The position numbers were made by a program, and so were the translations under genes. A stretch of DNA of 64,000 nt from Marinicella rhabdoformis (GTDB lineage: Bacteria > Pseudomonadota > Gammaproteobacteria > Xanthomonadales > Marinicellaceae), in contig NZ_VTFS01000002.1 in NCBI RefSeq assembly GCF_009671245.1, positions 186,001-250,000 of the forward strand, in the 5' to 3' direction. Positions within the stretch are counted from its first letter, which is position 1. Every line of letters starts with the position of its first letter. The notes beneath the pieces were generated by a model. The model saw only the letters and a list, made by a program, of their open reading frames with translations, was not told the DNA's origin and searched no databases. Positions 8,134 through 17,091 of this stretch are shown here, in pieces.

Positions 8134-9720
8134 GTGAATATGGCCAATAAGCCAGCCAGTCATTATATTCAAAGCATCCAGTCACTTATGGCACAAAAAA
8201 ACTGGGATGCTGCTGCTGAAATGGCAGACCAATTTTCCAGGAAATTGCCAGGCGAAGTGGCCGCTTGGATATTGGCTGCGCAATGCAGTATGCAGTCGGG
8301 TCAGTTGGATCGCGCGGCTGACTGTTTGGTCAATGCGCGTCAATTGGCACCAGAAGATGTGATGTTGATTTGGCAACAACTGAAAGTTTGGGAGTCATTG
8401 GGCCGTTATGATTTAGCCATACCGCAGGCAAAAAAAATGTTAAACTTGATTCACAAAGAATCAGTTCAAGTCAGGGCTGATGTGCTTCAAGGTTTGGCTG
8501 TGTTTTTAATGGCACAGCATCAATTCGAGCAGGCAGAATTGATTTTTCTGAAAATCAATCAACAACAACCCAATCACAGTGACGTTTTGCTCAACTTGGC
8601 AACAATCAAGCAATACAGAGGCGAAATTAAGGAAGCAGAAATGATGGGTTTGTCTGTGCTCAATCAATTTCCAATGTTTCCTGATGCCTTGTATTTTCTG
8701 GCTCATTTGAACCGAAAAAATGACAAGAACTTGGTAGAAAAGATAAAGTCTGCTTTGAAACAAAAGCAATTACATCCACAATCAGAATCAAAATTACATT
8801 TTTCGCTGGCTAAAAAACTCGAGGATGCTGGAGATTTTGCGACTTCATTTGAACACAGAAAAAAAGGTACCAAGCTGTTTCGTTCAACTTATGCTTATGA
8901 TGTGGATGGCGATATTGACTTTATTAAACACATCAAGGAAGCCTATTCACAAAAAGTGATGAAGCATTCAAACGACAGCTGTGTCAATGATGCTCCAATT
9001 TTCATAGTCGGACTGCCTCGCTCTGGTACCACTTTGTTAGAGCGAATTATCGGTAATCATGATGAAGTGATTTCGGCGGGTGAGCTGATATATTTCAATC
9101 GTTTGATGTCTTTTGCACTGCAAAAGAAAGCAAAAAATGAAGCGCTTTCTAGCCAACAAATGGTCAGTGCTTCGATAGACCTTGATTTCAATGAGTTAGG
9201 AAAATCTTATGTGAATTGTGCAGAAGCCAGTCTGGATTCTAAAGCGCGGTTTATAGACAAGCACCCGATTAATGGTTTGTATTTGGGGTTAATCCACAAA
9301 GCTTTACCAAATGCCAAATTTATTATTTTGGATCGGCAGCCAATGGATATGTGTTATGCCGTCTATAAACAGCTTTTTGCGCCTGGCATCTATCAATATT
9401 CTTACGATTTGAAAGAGGTGGCGGCTTATTATCAAGCCCATTCAGAGTTGATGGATCATTGGCAAAATGTGATGCCTGATGCGGTTTGTCGGATCAATTA
9501 TGAAGATTTAGTGGCTGATACTGAGTTGACCGCTAGGTGCGTTCTGGATTTTTGTAATTTGTCATGGCAAGGTGCGTGCTTGGACTTGGGTAGTAATAAA
9601 CAAGCTTCAGCTACAGCGAGTGCCAGCCAAGTTAGGGGCAAAGTATACAGCTCTTCAGTGGGCTTGTGGAAAAATTACAAGGAAGAGCTGTCTGATTTAA
9701 AGCGATATTTAACTTCTTAG
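8134..9720 (+). CDS. TPR-sulfotransferase fusion protein
   Basis: 528 aa. The N-terminal 240 residues form tetratricopeptide-like helix pairs (WILAAQCSMQSGQLDRAADCL, LLNLATIKQYRGEIKEAEMM). The C-terminal half is a sulfotransferase: GLPRSGTTLLERII near residue 293 is the 5'-phosphosulfate (PAPS) loop, and FIDKHPINGLYLGLIHKALP plus FIILDRQPMDMCYAVYKQ continue the fold. It probably transfers sulfate from PAPS to an unknown acceptor; the TPR half may bind a protein partner. The start is GTG 8134 or ATG 8140. It converges on yitT with a 4-nt overlap of the 3' ends. No neighbouring sulfation genes are seen. Confidence 0.85.
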   Translation: MNMANKPASHYIQSIQSLMAQKNWDAAAEMADQFSRKLPGEVAAWILAAQCSMQSGQLDRAADCLVNARQLAPEDVMLIWQQLKVWESLGRYDLAIPQAKKMLNLIHKESVQVRADVLQGLAVFLMAQHQFEQAELIFLKINQQQPNHSDVLLNLATIKQYRGEIKEAEMMGLSVLNQFPMFPDALYFLAHLNRKNDKNLVEKIKSALKQKQLHPQSESKLHFSLAKKLEDAGDFATSFEHRKKGTKLFRSTYAYDVDGDIDFIKHIKEAYSQKVMKHSNDSCVNDAPIFIVGLPRSGTTLLERIIGNHDEVISAGELIYFNRLMSFALQKKAKNEALSSQQMVSASIDLDFNELGKSYVNCAEASLDSKARFIDKHPINGLYLGLIHKALPNAKFIILDRQPMDMCYAVYKQLFAPGIYQYSYDLKEVAAYYQAHSELMDHWQNVMPDAVCRINYEDLVADTELTARCVLDFCNLSWQGACLDLGSNKQASATASASQVRGKVYSSSVGLWKNYKEELSDLKRYLTS

Positions 9721-10589
9721 GCTTCTTTTTTTGCTATTTGTTGTTGTTTGCGTATTCGGCTGGTGCCAGACAATTCTGCCGCCTCAACCACAACCATTAA
9801 GGCATTTGGATCTATGCTCAAAACCAAATCTCGCAGTTGAGGAATTCTTCTGATACCGACGACAACAAACAAAATACTTTTGTCATTCTCCATCGTCAAA
9901 TTATGTCCTTCTAAAATGGTACCATCTCGTCCCAATTCTTCTTTGATGGTTTGACCAATGGTGTGGTTGTGTTTGGAAACGATGTGAATGAATTTTTCTG
10001 AAACCGCGCCAGTGAGCATGCGATCTATTAAGCGGGCCGTTATATAAATGCTGATCATACTCCACAGCACTTTTTCAAGGTCCTGAAATATCAATCCCAC
10101 AGCCAATAAAATCATGCTGTCCATCACCAATACAATTTGGGCTGGCTTAAAGTGACTGTATTGAGATAATATGCGAGCCACAATGGTGGTGCCACCTGCT
10201 GATGCTCGGCCTTGCAAAACCAATCCGACACCGACGCCAGCTATGATGCCACCATATAAAGTAGAGAGCAGCAGGCTGTTAATTTCTGGAAAGCTGATGA
10301 AGTAGGGCAGATAATCAACTGCAACTGCAGTCAGTATCATGGAAAAAATACTCCGCAATGCAAACCCCAAGTCAATGAATGCCCAGCCTGCTAATAATAA
10401 AGGAATATTGATTGCCAGCATGGCCTGTCCCACTGTTAATGGAGTGAGTATGTGCAGTAAGATGCCCATGCCAGGCGTGCCACCTGTGACAATTTCAGCT
10501 GGCAGTAAGAAGAAGGCAATGGCCACTGCCATCAGCATCGAGCCAATAAAAATTCTCAGTCCATGCTTTAATTCAGCTTTGGTACTCAT
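9717..10589 (-). CDS. YitT family membrane protein (DUF161/DUF2179)
   Basis: 290-aa inner-membrane protein with five to six hydrophobic helices (about 10-190), including GGTPGMGILLHIL and GRASAGGTTIVARIL motifs of the YitT family. A soluble C-terminal DUF2179 domain (about 195-275) contains HNLTMENDKSILFVVVGI and RDLVLSIDPNALMVV. Transport or regulatory roles have been proposed for the family but none is established. It overlaps the tesB stop by 4 nt (ATGA type), implying one minus-strand operon ampD-tesB-yitT. Confidence 0.85.
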   Translation of the reverse strand: MSTKAELKHGLRIFIGSMLMAVAIAFFLLPAEIVTGGTPGMGILLHILTPLTVGQAMLAINIPLLLAGWAFIDLGFALRSIFSMILTAVAVDYLPYFISFPEINSLLLSTLYGGIIAGVGVGLVLQGRASAGGTTIVARILSQYSHFKPAQIVLVMDSMILLAVGLIFQDLEKVLWSMISIYITARLIDRMLTGAVSEKFIHIVSKHNHTIGQTIKEELGRDGTILEGHNLTMENDKSILFVVVGIRRIPQLRDLVLSIDPNALMVVVEAAELSGTSRIRKQQQIAKKEA

Positions 10590-11452
10590 GATTTTTCTTT
10601 ATCCCACATGCGCATCAAGCCTTGTTGTGCCGTTGAAGCAACCAGTTCTCCTTTGATATTAAAGACATGGCCCGTGGCAAAGCCTCGGGCTTCAGATGCA
10701 CTGGGGCTGTCACAATCGTACAGTAACCAGTCATCAATTTGAAATGGCCTATGAAACCACATCGCATGGTCTAAACTGGCAAATTGCAACTTGGGGTCTA
10801 AATATGAAATACCGTGCGGCAATGTGGCTGTTGATACCAGATGAAAATCTGACACAAAGGTCAACAAGGTGCGGTGCAGAGAATGGTCTTTGGCCAACGG
10901 CGCTCGTGCTCGAAACCAAATGCGTTTGAAAGGTTCTTTGGGCTGGTCGTCAAAGGGGTCAACATCGTCCACAAAGCGAAACTCAAAAGGCCCTTGTGTG
11001 GTTAAGGTGCGGCGCATTCTTGGTGACAGTTGCTTGATTTTGTCACCAGGAATTAAGGTTTTTTCTGTTAATTCATCTGGCATCGGCACATCAGGCATCG
11101 GCTTTTGGTGTTCAAAGCCAGCCTCTAAACGCTGGAAAGAGCATGATAAAATTAAAATAGGACGGCCATTTTGAATTGCTGAAACTCGTCGATTGCTGAA
11201 TGTTCTGCCATCGCGGGCCCGTTCTACTTCATACACCACTGGTTTGTTACAATCCCCTTCACGTAAAAAATAGGCGTGGAGAGAGTGTACTTCTTGCCCA
11301 TCTGTGGTGAGGTAGGCCGCCTGTAAAGACTGTGCCAATGCCTGTCCGCCAAAGATTCTCCCTGTACCAATGTCTAAGGACTGTCCGCGGAATAGGTTGT
11401 GCTCTAATTGTTCTAGGTCAAAATAGCTGAGTAATTTGTCGAGTTCATTCAT
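10586..11452 (-). CDS. tesB: acyl-CoA thioesterase II
   Basis: 288-aa double-hotdog thioesterase hydrolysing medium and long acyl-CoAs in the cytoplasm. Both hotdog halves are present: IFGGQALAQSL near 33-43 and FASLDHAMWFHRPF near 224-237. The catalytic triad of E. coli TesB (Asp204, Thr228, Gln278) maps to Asp202 (SDFHLV), Ser227 (conservative Thr-to-Ser) and Gln276 (ASTAQQG). The length matches the family (286 aa in E. coli). Its start overlaps the ampD-like stop by 4 nt. Confidence 0.95.
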   Translation of the reverse strand: MNELDKLLSYFDLEQLEHNLFRGQSLDIGTGRIFGGQALAQSLQAAYLTTDGQEVHSLHAYFLREGDCNKPVVYEVERARDGRTFSNRRVSAIQNGRPILILSCSFQRLEAGFEHQKPMPDVPMPDELTEKTLIPGDKIKQLSPRMRRTLTTQGPFEFRFVDDVDPFDDQPKEPFKRIWFRARAPLAKDHSLHRTLLTFVSDFHLVSTATLPHGISYLDPKLQFASLDHAMWFHRPFQIDDWLLYDCDSPSASEARGFATGHVFNIKGELVASTAQQGLMRMWDKEKS

Positions 11453-12036
11453 GATTGTTTTTCATTGATTGGCGGGTGCTGTGCATTGCTGCCAATGTTG
11501 ATTAAAGTGGTTTGAGGCATGACTTGGTTCCAGGGAAATAAGGGGCCTGGGTCAATTTTTCTGTGTACTTGTTTGTTTGGATCGTCACTTGCTGTTATCA
11601 ACCGTTGATCTAAATCTTGGTGACCAACAATGTGCTTGAGCTCGGTGAATCGATTGGTGAGCCAGTTAATGAGTTGGTTCAAAGCAGTGATTTGAGCTTG
11701 TGTGTATTGTTCTGTCGGTGTTTGGCTTTTACTGTCAAACCAATTAGGATAGCGTCCGACGTTGACCAGTTCAATTCCAATGCTGTTTTTATTGTGGTTG
11801 GCCACATGATGGGCCACATACTCAGGGAATACCCAGCAGCTGACACTGCCATCCCTGTCGATGTAATAATGTCCGGAATTTCCTGTGCCACTTGGGTATA
11901 ATACGCGTTCACCATAAGTTCTGGCTAAGGCAAGGTCGGGCAACTCTGTGCAATGTATCACCAGCAGTTCAATTTCTTGCGCTTGTCTTTTATCCAGAAA
12001 TGATTGATAAGGCAGTGGATTCAGTTTGATTTTCAT
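11449..12036 (-). CDS. ampD: AmpD-like N-acetylmuramoyl-L-alanine amidase
   Basis: 195-aa amidase_2 enzyme without a signal peptide, so probably the cytoplasmic AmpD that removes the peptide from anhydro-muropeptides during cell-wall recycling. Zinc ligands match E. coli AmpD: His28 (VIHCTEL), His139 (VGHQDL) and Asp162 (KIDPGPLFPW). HYYIDRDGSVSCWV and HHVANHNKNSIGIELVN are standard family segments. A C-terminal tail of about 25 residues is not conserved. First gene of the minus-strand trio; the 120 nt upstream is shared with the divergent yceD. Confidence 0.85.
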   Translation of the reverse strand: MKIKLNPLPYQSFLDKRQAQEIELLVIHCTELPDLALARTYGERVLYPSGTGNSGHYYIDRDGSVSCWVFPEYVAHHVANHNKNSIGIELVNVGRYPNWFDSKSQTPTEQYTQAQITALNQLINWLTNRFTELKHIVGHQDLDQRLITASDDPNKQVHRKIDPGPLFPWNQVMPQTTLINIGSNAQHPPINEKQS

Positions 12037-12156
12037 GGAAATCTGAAAGCTCGAAACAGTTGCTTAAATAAAAGCCCATTCTAACAAAGCCAGATGCTGA
12101 TAAAAAGCACTAAAACCATTGCATTGGCCAAGCAAAATCAGTAGAATTCGCCGGCT

Positions 12157-12666
12157 ATGGCTAAATCACTACCCGATTCGATTGAAATTGTAACTGCCAT
12201 AAGGAAATCGTGGCTGCTTTCGGGCACCATTTTGTTATCAGATTTTGACCGCTTGCCTTCGCATTTGGTTAAGGTTGACGATCAAGAAGTCAAGTTTGAA
12301 ATGGCTTTTGAACCTTCGTCTGACATCATGGGCTTGGCGCACATTGCAATCGAATCTAAAATTGAATTGATTTGTCAAAGAAGCTTGGAGCATTTTGACT
12401 TTGACGTAAAAGTAAATAAAACCATTGGTTTTATTAATCGTGTTGAAGATGAAGACAAGTTATTTGGTGGTGTGGCACCTTCCTGGGTGGATGGTGACAC
12501 AGTTAATCCAAAGGCTTTGTTGGAAGACGAGTTGCTTTTGGTGGTTCCAGAGTTTCCGGTGAAACCTGGTGCAACCATAAAGTCAGAATATTTGGCAGAT
12601 GAAGCAGAACATGACACAGCAGAAGAAACACATAATCCTTTTGCTGTATTGAAAGATTTAAAATAA
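12157..12666 (+). CDS. yceD: YceD family protein (DUF177), 23S rRNA accumulation factor
   Basis: 169-aa acidic soluble protein. It matches DUF177/YceD by a strand-rich N-terminus, the ESKIELICQRSLEHFDFDV segment (family C-x-R-C region, here with only one Cys) and the C-terminal NPFAVLKDLK, almost invariant in the family. It sits 15 nt before rpmF as in most gammaproteobacteria. YceD is linked to 23S rRNA levels and ribosome assembly. It opens the yceD-rpmF-plsX-fab operon. Confidence 0.9.
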   Translation: MAKSLPDSIEIVTAIRKSWLLSGTILLSDFDRLPSHLVKVDDQEVKFEMAFEPSSDIMGLAHIAIESKIELICQRSLEHFDFDVKVNKTIGFINRVEDEDKLFGGVAPSWVDGDTVNPKALLEDELLLVVPEFPVKPGATIKSEYLADEAEHDTAEETHNPFAVLKDLK

Positions 12667-12681
12667 TTTTGGAGAATCAAA

Positions 12682-12879
12682 ATGGCAGTACAAAAAAGCC
12701 GCAAAACACCTTCTAAAAGAGGTATGAGACGTGGACACGACAGCTTGAAAACACGCACATTGTCTATCGAGCCTGAAACAGGTGAAACGCATTTGCGTCA
12801 CCACGTAAGCCCAGAAGGCTTTTACCGTGGCCGTGAAGTCATCCAGTTCGAAGAAACTGTTGAAGAAGGCGAAGAATAA
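12682..12879 (+). CDS. rpmF: 50S ribosomal protein L32
   Basis: 65-aa basic protein with [20 protein letters not shown], the invariant start of L32, and [18 protein letters not shown], the standard C-terminal core. The cysteines of the zinc-binding L32 type are absent, as in most proteobacteria. An acidic tail (EETVEEGEE) extends it past the usual 56-57 aa. TGGAG lies upstream of the ATG at good spacing. Confidence 0.97.
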   Translation: MAVQKSRKTPSKRGMRRGHDSLKTRTLSIEPETGETHLRHHVSPEGFYRGREVIQFEETVEEGEE

Positions 12880-12914
12880 TTGAATGGAGTATTGCTTACT
12901 CTAAACAATATTTG

Positions 12915-12950
12915 AAAAAAGGGCGAAGTGTTAAACTTGGCCCTTTTTTT
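12915..12950 (+). terminator. intrinsic terminator after rpmF
   Basis: A stem of AAAAAAGGGC with GCCCTTTTTT and an inner AAGT/ACTT extension is followed by a T7 run. It lies between rpmF and plsX, so it probably acts as a partial terminator that lowers fatty-acid gene expression relative to L32. Confidence 0.8.
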
Positions 12951-12973
12951 ATCATTCACATGAACGGTTAAGG

Positions 12974-13945
12974 ATGTCAAAAAGCACCATGCATCAAAAA
13001 ACCATCGCCATCGATCTGATGGGCGGTGATAAAGACCCATTGCAACGTCTGGATGCAGTGACTTCTTACGTTAGGAATAACAAGAAGGTGCTGTTTCAAC
13101 TGTTTGTTGAAGAAGCTTTTTATTCTACTCATGCAGAATTTTTTAAAAACCTATCAAATCACATCCATATCATAAAAACGCCACAACAAGTGGTGATGTC
13201 AGATACGCCTTTCCAAGTACTAAAACACAAGCGAAACAGCACTTTGTCACTGGCGATTAAGTCGGTTGCTGATGGAGTCAGCGATGCGATTTTGACGGCT
13301 GGAAACACCGGTGCATTGGTCGCATTTGCCAAAACATGGTTGAAACCTTGTGGTGAGATTGAGCGACCGGCATTGGCGACTATTTTACCTGGCCAACCTA
13401 AGCCTACCTTGCTTTTGGATGTGGGTGCTACTTTGGATTACCGAGCAGATGATTTATTTGACTTGGCACATTTGGGTGCACAAGCTGCCAGTAAATTGCT
13501 GGACTGTGGTGACAAACCAGAAGTGGCCTTATTGAATGTCGGTACTGAGCACATGAAAGGCAATGACGCGGTGCAACAAGCTGATCGTTTATTACAGCAT
13601 GCCGAGCTGAATTATGTTGGTTTTTGCGAAGGTACTCACCTGTTTGAAGGGTTTGCAGATGTGGTCTGTTGTGATGGTTTTGTTGGTAACATCACGCTCA
13701 AAGCTTGTGAAGGTATGATGACACTGATGTCACAAAACAGTGAAAACATGAGGAATTCACGTGTGACGAAGCTGTTTAAAGGATTTATGGCATCAATCAG
13801 CGGTTTAAACTACAATCCATCTCAATATAATGGTGCATTACTATTGGGATTGGATGCTTGTGTGGTTAAATCACATGGTAATTGCGACAGCAAAGGTTTT
13901 TACGCTGCCATTGAACGGGCGGTATCGTATTTAGAAAACACTTAA
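12974..13945 (+). CDS. plsX: phosphate acyltransferase PlsX
   Basis: 323-aa enzyme converting acyl-ACP to acyl-phosphate for phospholipid synthesis. Family segments: IAIDLMGGDKDP (N-terminus), MSDTPFQVLKHKRNSTLSLA, DAILTAGNTGALVA, ALLNVGTEHMKGND and VCCDGFVGNITLKACEG. The extra MSKSTMHQ leader may be real or start at the inner ATG 12989. It sits directly upstream of fabH in the canonical order. Confidence 0.95.
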   Translation: MSKSTMHQKTIAIDLMGGDKDPLQRLDAVTSYVRNNKKVLFQLFVEEAFYSTHAEFFKNLSNHIHIIKTPQQVVMSDTPFQVLKHKRNSTLSLAIKSVADGVSDAILTAGNTGALVAFAKTWLKPCGEIERPALATILPGQPKPTLLLDVGATLDYRADDLFDLAHLGAQAASKLLDCGDKPEVALLNVGTEHMKGNDAVQQADRLLQHAELNYVGFCEGTHLFEGFADVVCCDGFVGNITLKACEGMMTLMSQNSENMRNSRVTKLFKGFMASISGLNYNPSQYNGALLLGLDACVVKSHGNCDSKGFYAAIERAVSYLENT

Positions 13946-13989
13946 TGTTTTCGGATGCTGGTTGATTCAGCCAGCGGGGACAAAATAAC

Positions 13990-14964
13990 ATGACAATTTA
14001 CTCAAAAATCATTGGCACGGGTAGCCACCTGCCAGATAAAATTCTCACCAATGCCGACTTAGAAAAAATGGTTGATACTGATGACCAATGGATTCAAGAC
14101 CGCACAGGTATCAAGCAAAGGCATGTGGCAGGAGATGGTGAAACGACGTCGACATTGGCTATTGAGGCAGCTAAAAAAGCATTTGAAGTGGCTGGAATTA
14201 CTGCAAAAGACATAGACTTAATTGTTGTGGGTACAACCACACCTGATTTGATATTTCCCAGTACAGCATGTTTGATTCAAAATGCCCTTGATTGTCCGGG
14301 AATTGCTGCATTTGACGTCAATGCGGCATGTTCAGGTTCGATTTATGCCTTGGCTGTGGCTGATAAATTCATCAAATCTGGTACACACAAAAGGGCTTTG
14401 GTAATTGGTGCTGAAACATTGACTCGTATGGTCGATTGGAATGATCGAACCACCTGTGTGTTGTTTGGTGATGGCGCGAGTGCCATAGTGCTTGAAGCCA
14501 CAGAAGAAAAGGAAGGCGTTTTATCAACGCACATTCATGCAAATGGTGCACACGGTGACTTATTGAATGCGACAGTGGGTGTTTCATCAGGTTTGAAGAA
14601 TGAGCCTAATGGTGGGCTTAAAATACGCATGAAGGGTAATGAGGTGTTTAAAACCGCAGTAATGACCCTTGGTCGTATTGTCAAAGAAACATTGAAAGCC
14701 AATGACATGAAAAAGACGGACATTGATTGGTTGATTCCGCACCAAGCCAACTTACGCATCATCACAGCCACAGCCAAAAAGCTCAGCATGAGCATGGATC
14801 AAGTGATTGTGACGGTTGATAAACATGGTAATACATCGGCGGCATCTGTAGGCTTGGCCCTTGATGAAGCCATCAAAAGTGGAAAGGTCAAACGCGGGGA
14901 TGTTTTACTGCTTGAAGCATTTGGCGGTGGATTTACTTGGGGTTCTGCCCTGATTCAATATTAA
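13990..14964 (+). CDS. fabH: beta-ketoacyl-ACP synthase III
   Basis: 324-aa initiating condensing enzyme of type II fatty-acid synthesis (acetyl-CoA + malonyl-ACP). The catalytic triad is Cys114 (NAACSGS), His251 (IPHQANLRI) and Asn281 (HGNTSAAS). WIQDRTGIKQRH at the N-terminus is typical. The upstream sequence GGGGACAAAATAAC before ATGAC closely matches the leader before fabF, suggesting a shared translational signal. Confidence 0.97.
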   Translation: MTIYSKIIGTGSHLPDKILTNADLEKMVDTDDQWIQDRTGIKQRHVAGDGETTSTLAIEAAKKAFEVAGITAKDIDLIVVGTTTPDLIFPSTACLIQNALDCPGIAAFDVNAACSGSIYALAVADKFIKSGTHKRALVIGAETLTRMVDWNDRTTCVLFGDGASAIVLEATEEKEGVLSTHIHANGAHGDLLNATVGVSSGLKNEPNGGLKIRMKGNEVFKTAVMTLGRIVKETLKANDMKKTDIDWLIPHQANLRIITATAKKLSMSMDQVIVTVDKHGNTSAASVGLALDEAIKSGKVKRGDVLLLEAFGGGFTWGSALIQY

Positions 14965-14983
14965 TAAAATAATTTAAATTCGT

Positions 14984-15925
14984 ATGACTAAAACAGCATT
15001 TGTATTCCCTGGGCAGGGGTCGCAATCGGTGGGGATGTTAGATGCATTAACCGAGTATTCAGAAATCACCACATTATTTGAACAGGCCAATGACGTATTG
15101 GGTCATGATATATTGACCATGGTCAATACAGGTCCAGCCGATGATTTGAATCAAACGCAATGGACACAACCTGCTTTATTGGCAGCATCTGTGGGTATTT
15201 ATCAAGCCATATCAAAAAGAAGTGAGATACAAGTCGATGTCATGGCAGGCCATTCGCTGGGTGAATATTCGGCTTTGGTTTGTGCAGGTGTCATGTCATT
15301 TGAGCAAGCCATTAATTTGGTTCACTTACGTGGACGATACATGCAACAAGCGGTACCAGCGGGCACAGGTTCTATGGCTGCTGTATTGGGTTTAGAGCCA
15401 GTAGATGTTGAAACTGCTTGTGCTGAGGCTCAAAAGTCAGTGTCAGGTGTTGTCAGTGCGGCGAATTATAATTCTCCGGGTCAAATTGTCATAGCGGGAG
15501 AAAAGGCGGCGGTAGAGGCAGCGAGCGCTTTGTGTGCTGACAAAGGTGCTAAAAAAGTCATGCCTTTGGCGGTCAGTGTGCCATCTCATTGCGCTTTGAT
15601 GAAACCTGCGGCAGAACAGCTGAGTGAAGACTTGCAAAACATTGATTGGCAAGAAGCGAAGGTTGATGTGATTCACAACTTTGATGTCAGCGTACACAAT
15701 GATGTCGCGGCGATTAAAAAAGCGTTAATGTCACAATTGTATTCTCCAGTACGCTGGACAGAAACGATGCAAAAATTACAACAAATGTCAGTAGAGACGG
15801 TAGCAGAGTGTGGTCCGGGTAAAGTGTTGTCAGGCTTGTTTAAGCGTTTTGACCGCAGTTTGACGGTGTTTCCATTGATGAATGCCAAAGGTATAGAGAA
15901 ATTATTAGAGGGACTAGGAATATGA
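14984..15925 (+). CDS. fabD: malonyl-CoA:ACP transacylase
   Basis: 313-aa enzyme loading malonyl onto ACP. FVFPGQGSQSVGM at the start and Ser91 in GHSLGEYSALV form the nucleophile elbow; the histidine partner is in SVPSHCALM (about 194-202). Its stop overlaps the fabG start (ATGA), showing translational coupling. Length is normal. Confidence 0.97.
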   Translation: MTKTAFVFPGQGSQSVGMLDALTEYSEITTLFEQANDVLGHDILTMVNTGPADDLNQTQWTQPALLAASVGIYQAISKRSEIQVDVMAGHSLGEYSALVCAGVMSFEQAINLVHLRGRYMQQAVPAGTGSMAAVLGLEPVDVETACAEAQKSVSGVVSAANYNSPGQIVIAGEKAAVEAASALCADKGAKKVMPLAVSVPSHCALMKPAAEQLSEDLQNIDWQEAKVDVIHNFDVSVHNDVAAIKKALMSQLYSPVRWTETMQKLQQMSVETVAECGPGKVLSGLFKRFDRSLTVFPLMNAKGIEKLLEGLGI

Positions 15926-16659
15926 AGATAGATTTAAATCAGCAAGTGGCTTTGGTTACAGGTGCCAGTAGAGGCATTGGTAAGGCGATTGCAGAAACTT
16001 TATTAAAAGCAGGGGCTGTTGTAATCGGTACAGCCACATCAGAATCAGGTGCAGAAAAAATCAGTGCATACTTGGGTGAAGGCCGGGGCATGGTGCTTGA
16101 TGTGGGTAGCCAAGAAAGTGTTGATGCTTTGATGAAAACATTAAAAGCAGGTGTTGGTTTGCCACAAATTTTGGTTAACAACGCCGGTATTACCAATGAT
16201 AAGCTGTTGATGCGCATGAATGAGTCAGACTGGGATGGCGTGATCAATACGGATTTGTCATCTGTTTATCGCATGAGTAAGGCTTGTGTTCGAGGCATGA
16301 TGAAAGCCAGAACAGGTCGCATCATCAATATTGGTTCTGTTATTGGTACCATGGGAAACCCTGGTCAAAGTAATTATGCGGCAGCTAAAGCGGGTATGAT
16401 AGGCTTTTCTAAATCATTGGCTCAAGAAATCGGTTCGCGTGGTATCACCGTTAATGTGGTAGCGCCTGGTTTTATTCAAACAGACATGACCGATGAGTTG
16501 GATGAAGGTCAACAATCATCATTAATGGAACAGATTCCCTTGGCAAGGCTAGGTGAGACTCAAAACATTGCTGATGCGGTTTTATTTTTGGCCTCAGATA
16601 TGGGTGCTTATATCACCGGAGAAACTTTACACGTCAATGGTGGCATGAACATGAGTTAA
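15922..16659 (+). CDS. fabG: 3-oxoacyl-ACP reductase
   Basis: 245-aa short-chain dehydrogenase reducing beta-ketoacyl-ACP with NADPH. The nucleotide loop TGASRGIGKAIA is at 13-24, NNAGI at 86-90, and catalytic Ser139, Tyr152 and Lys156 lie in INIGSVIG and YAAAKAG. VVAPGFIQTDMT is the usual substrate loop. It overlaps fabD by 4 nt. Confidence 0.97.
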   Translation: MKIDLNQQVALVTGASRGIGKAIAETLLKAGAVVIGTATSESGAEKISAYLGEGRGMVLDVGSQESVDALMKTLKAGVGLPQILVNNAGITNDKLLMRMNESDWDGVINTDLSSVYRMSKACVRGMMKARTGRIINIGSVIGTMGNPGQSNYAAAKAGMIGFSKSLAQEIGSRGITVNVVAPGFIQTDMTDELDEGQQSSLMEQIPLARLGETQNIADAVLFLASDMGAYITGETLHVNGGMNMS

Positions 16660-16697
16660 GGGTATAAAATACCCCAGACTTGAAAAATTGAAACAAA

Positions 16698-16716
16698 GCC
16701 ACCATTTTTCGGTGGC
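16698..16716 (+). terminator. hairpin between fabG and acpP (weak terminator/attenuator)
   Basis: GCCACC pairs with GGTGGC across a 7-nt loop and is followed by ATATTTAATAAA rather than a clean T run, so termination would be partial. A possible -10 for acpP (TATACT, 16736-16741) lies just downstream, consistent with acpP having its own promoter. Confidence 0.45.
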
Positions 16717-16768
16717 ATATTTAATAAACCTTGCATATACTATGCTTTTTTTACACAGGTAAAATTTA

Positions 16769-17005
16769 ATGAGTACAGAAACTAAAGTAAAAGAAATCGT
16801 CATTGAACAATTGGATTTAGACATTGAATTGTCTGAGTTGAACAACGCTGCATCTTTCGTGGATGATTTGGGTGCTGATTCTTTGGATACAGTTGAGTTA
16901 GTGATGGCTTTGGAAGAAGAGTTTGAATGCGAAATTCCAGAAGAAGAAGCTGAAAAAATCACTACGGTTCAACAAGCCATTGATTACGTGACTGCCAACG
17001 CTTAA
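16769..17005 (+). CDS. acpP: acyl carrier protein
   Basis: 78-aa very acidic protein. Ser38 in [10 protein letters not shown] is the 4'-phosphopantetheine attachment site, and [19 protein letters not shown] is the conserved helix II-III region. It carries acyl intermediates for all Fab enzymes here. It is flanked by hairpins on both sides, consistent with separate, stronger expression. Confidence 0.98.
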   Translation: MSTETKVKEIVIEQLDLDIELSELNNAASFVDDLGADSLDTVELVMALEEEFECEIPEEEAEKITTVQQAIDYVTANA

Positions 17006-17030
17006 GTTTTAAAGCATTACAGTTTCAAAT

Positions 17031-17067
17031 AAAGCTGGGTTAACGGGTTGTGAGTTAACCCGGCTTT
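17031..17067 (+). terminator. intrinsic terminator after acpP
   Basis: AAAGCTGGGTTAAC pairs with GTTAACCCGGCTTT (one G-T wobble) across a 9-nt loop and is followed by a T-rich stretch (TTATATTTTTTG). It would partly separate acpP from fabF. Confidence 0.8.
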
Positions 17068-17091
17068 TATATTTTTTGTGGGGACAAAAAC

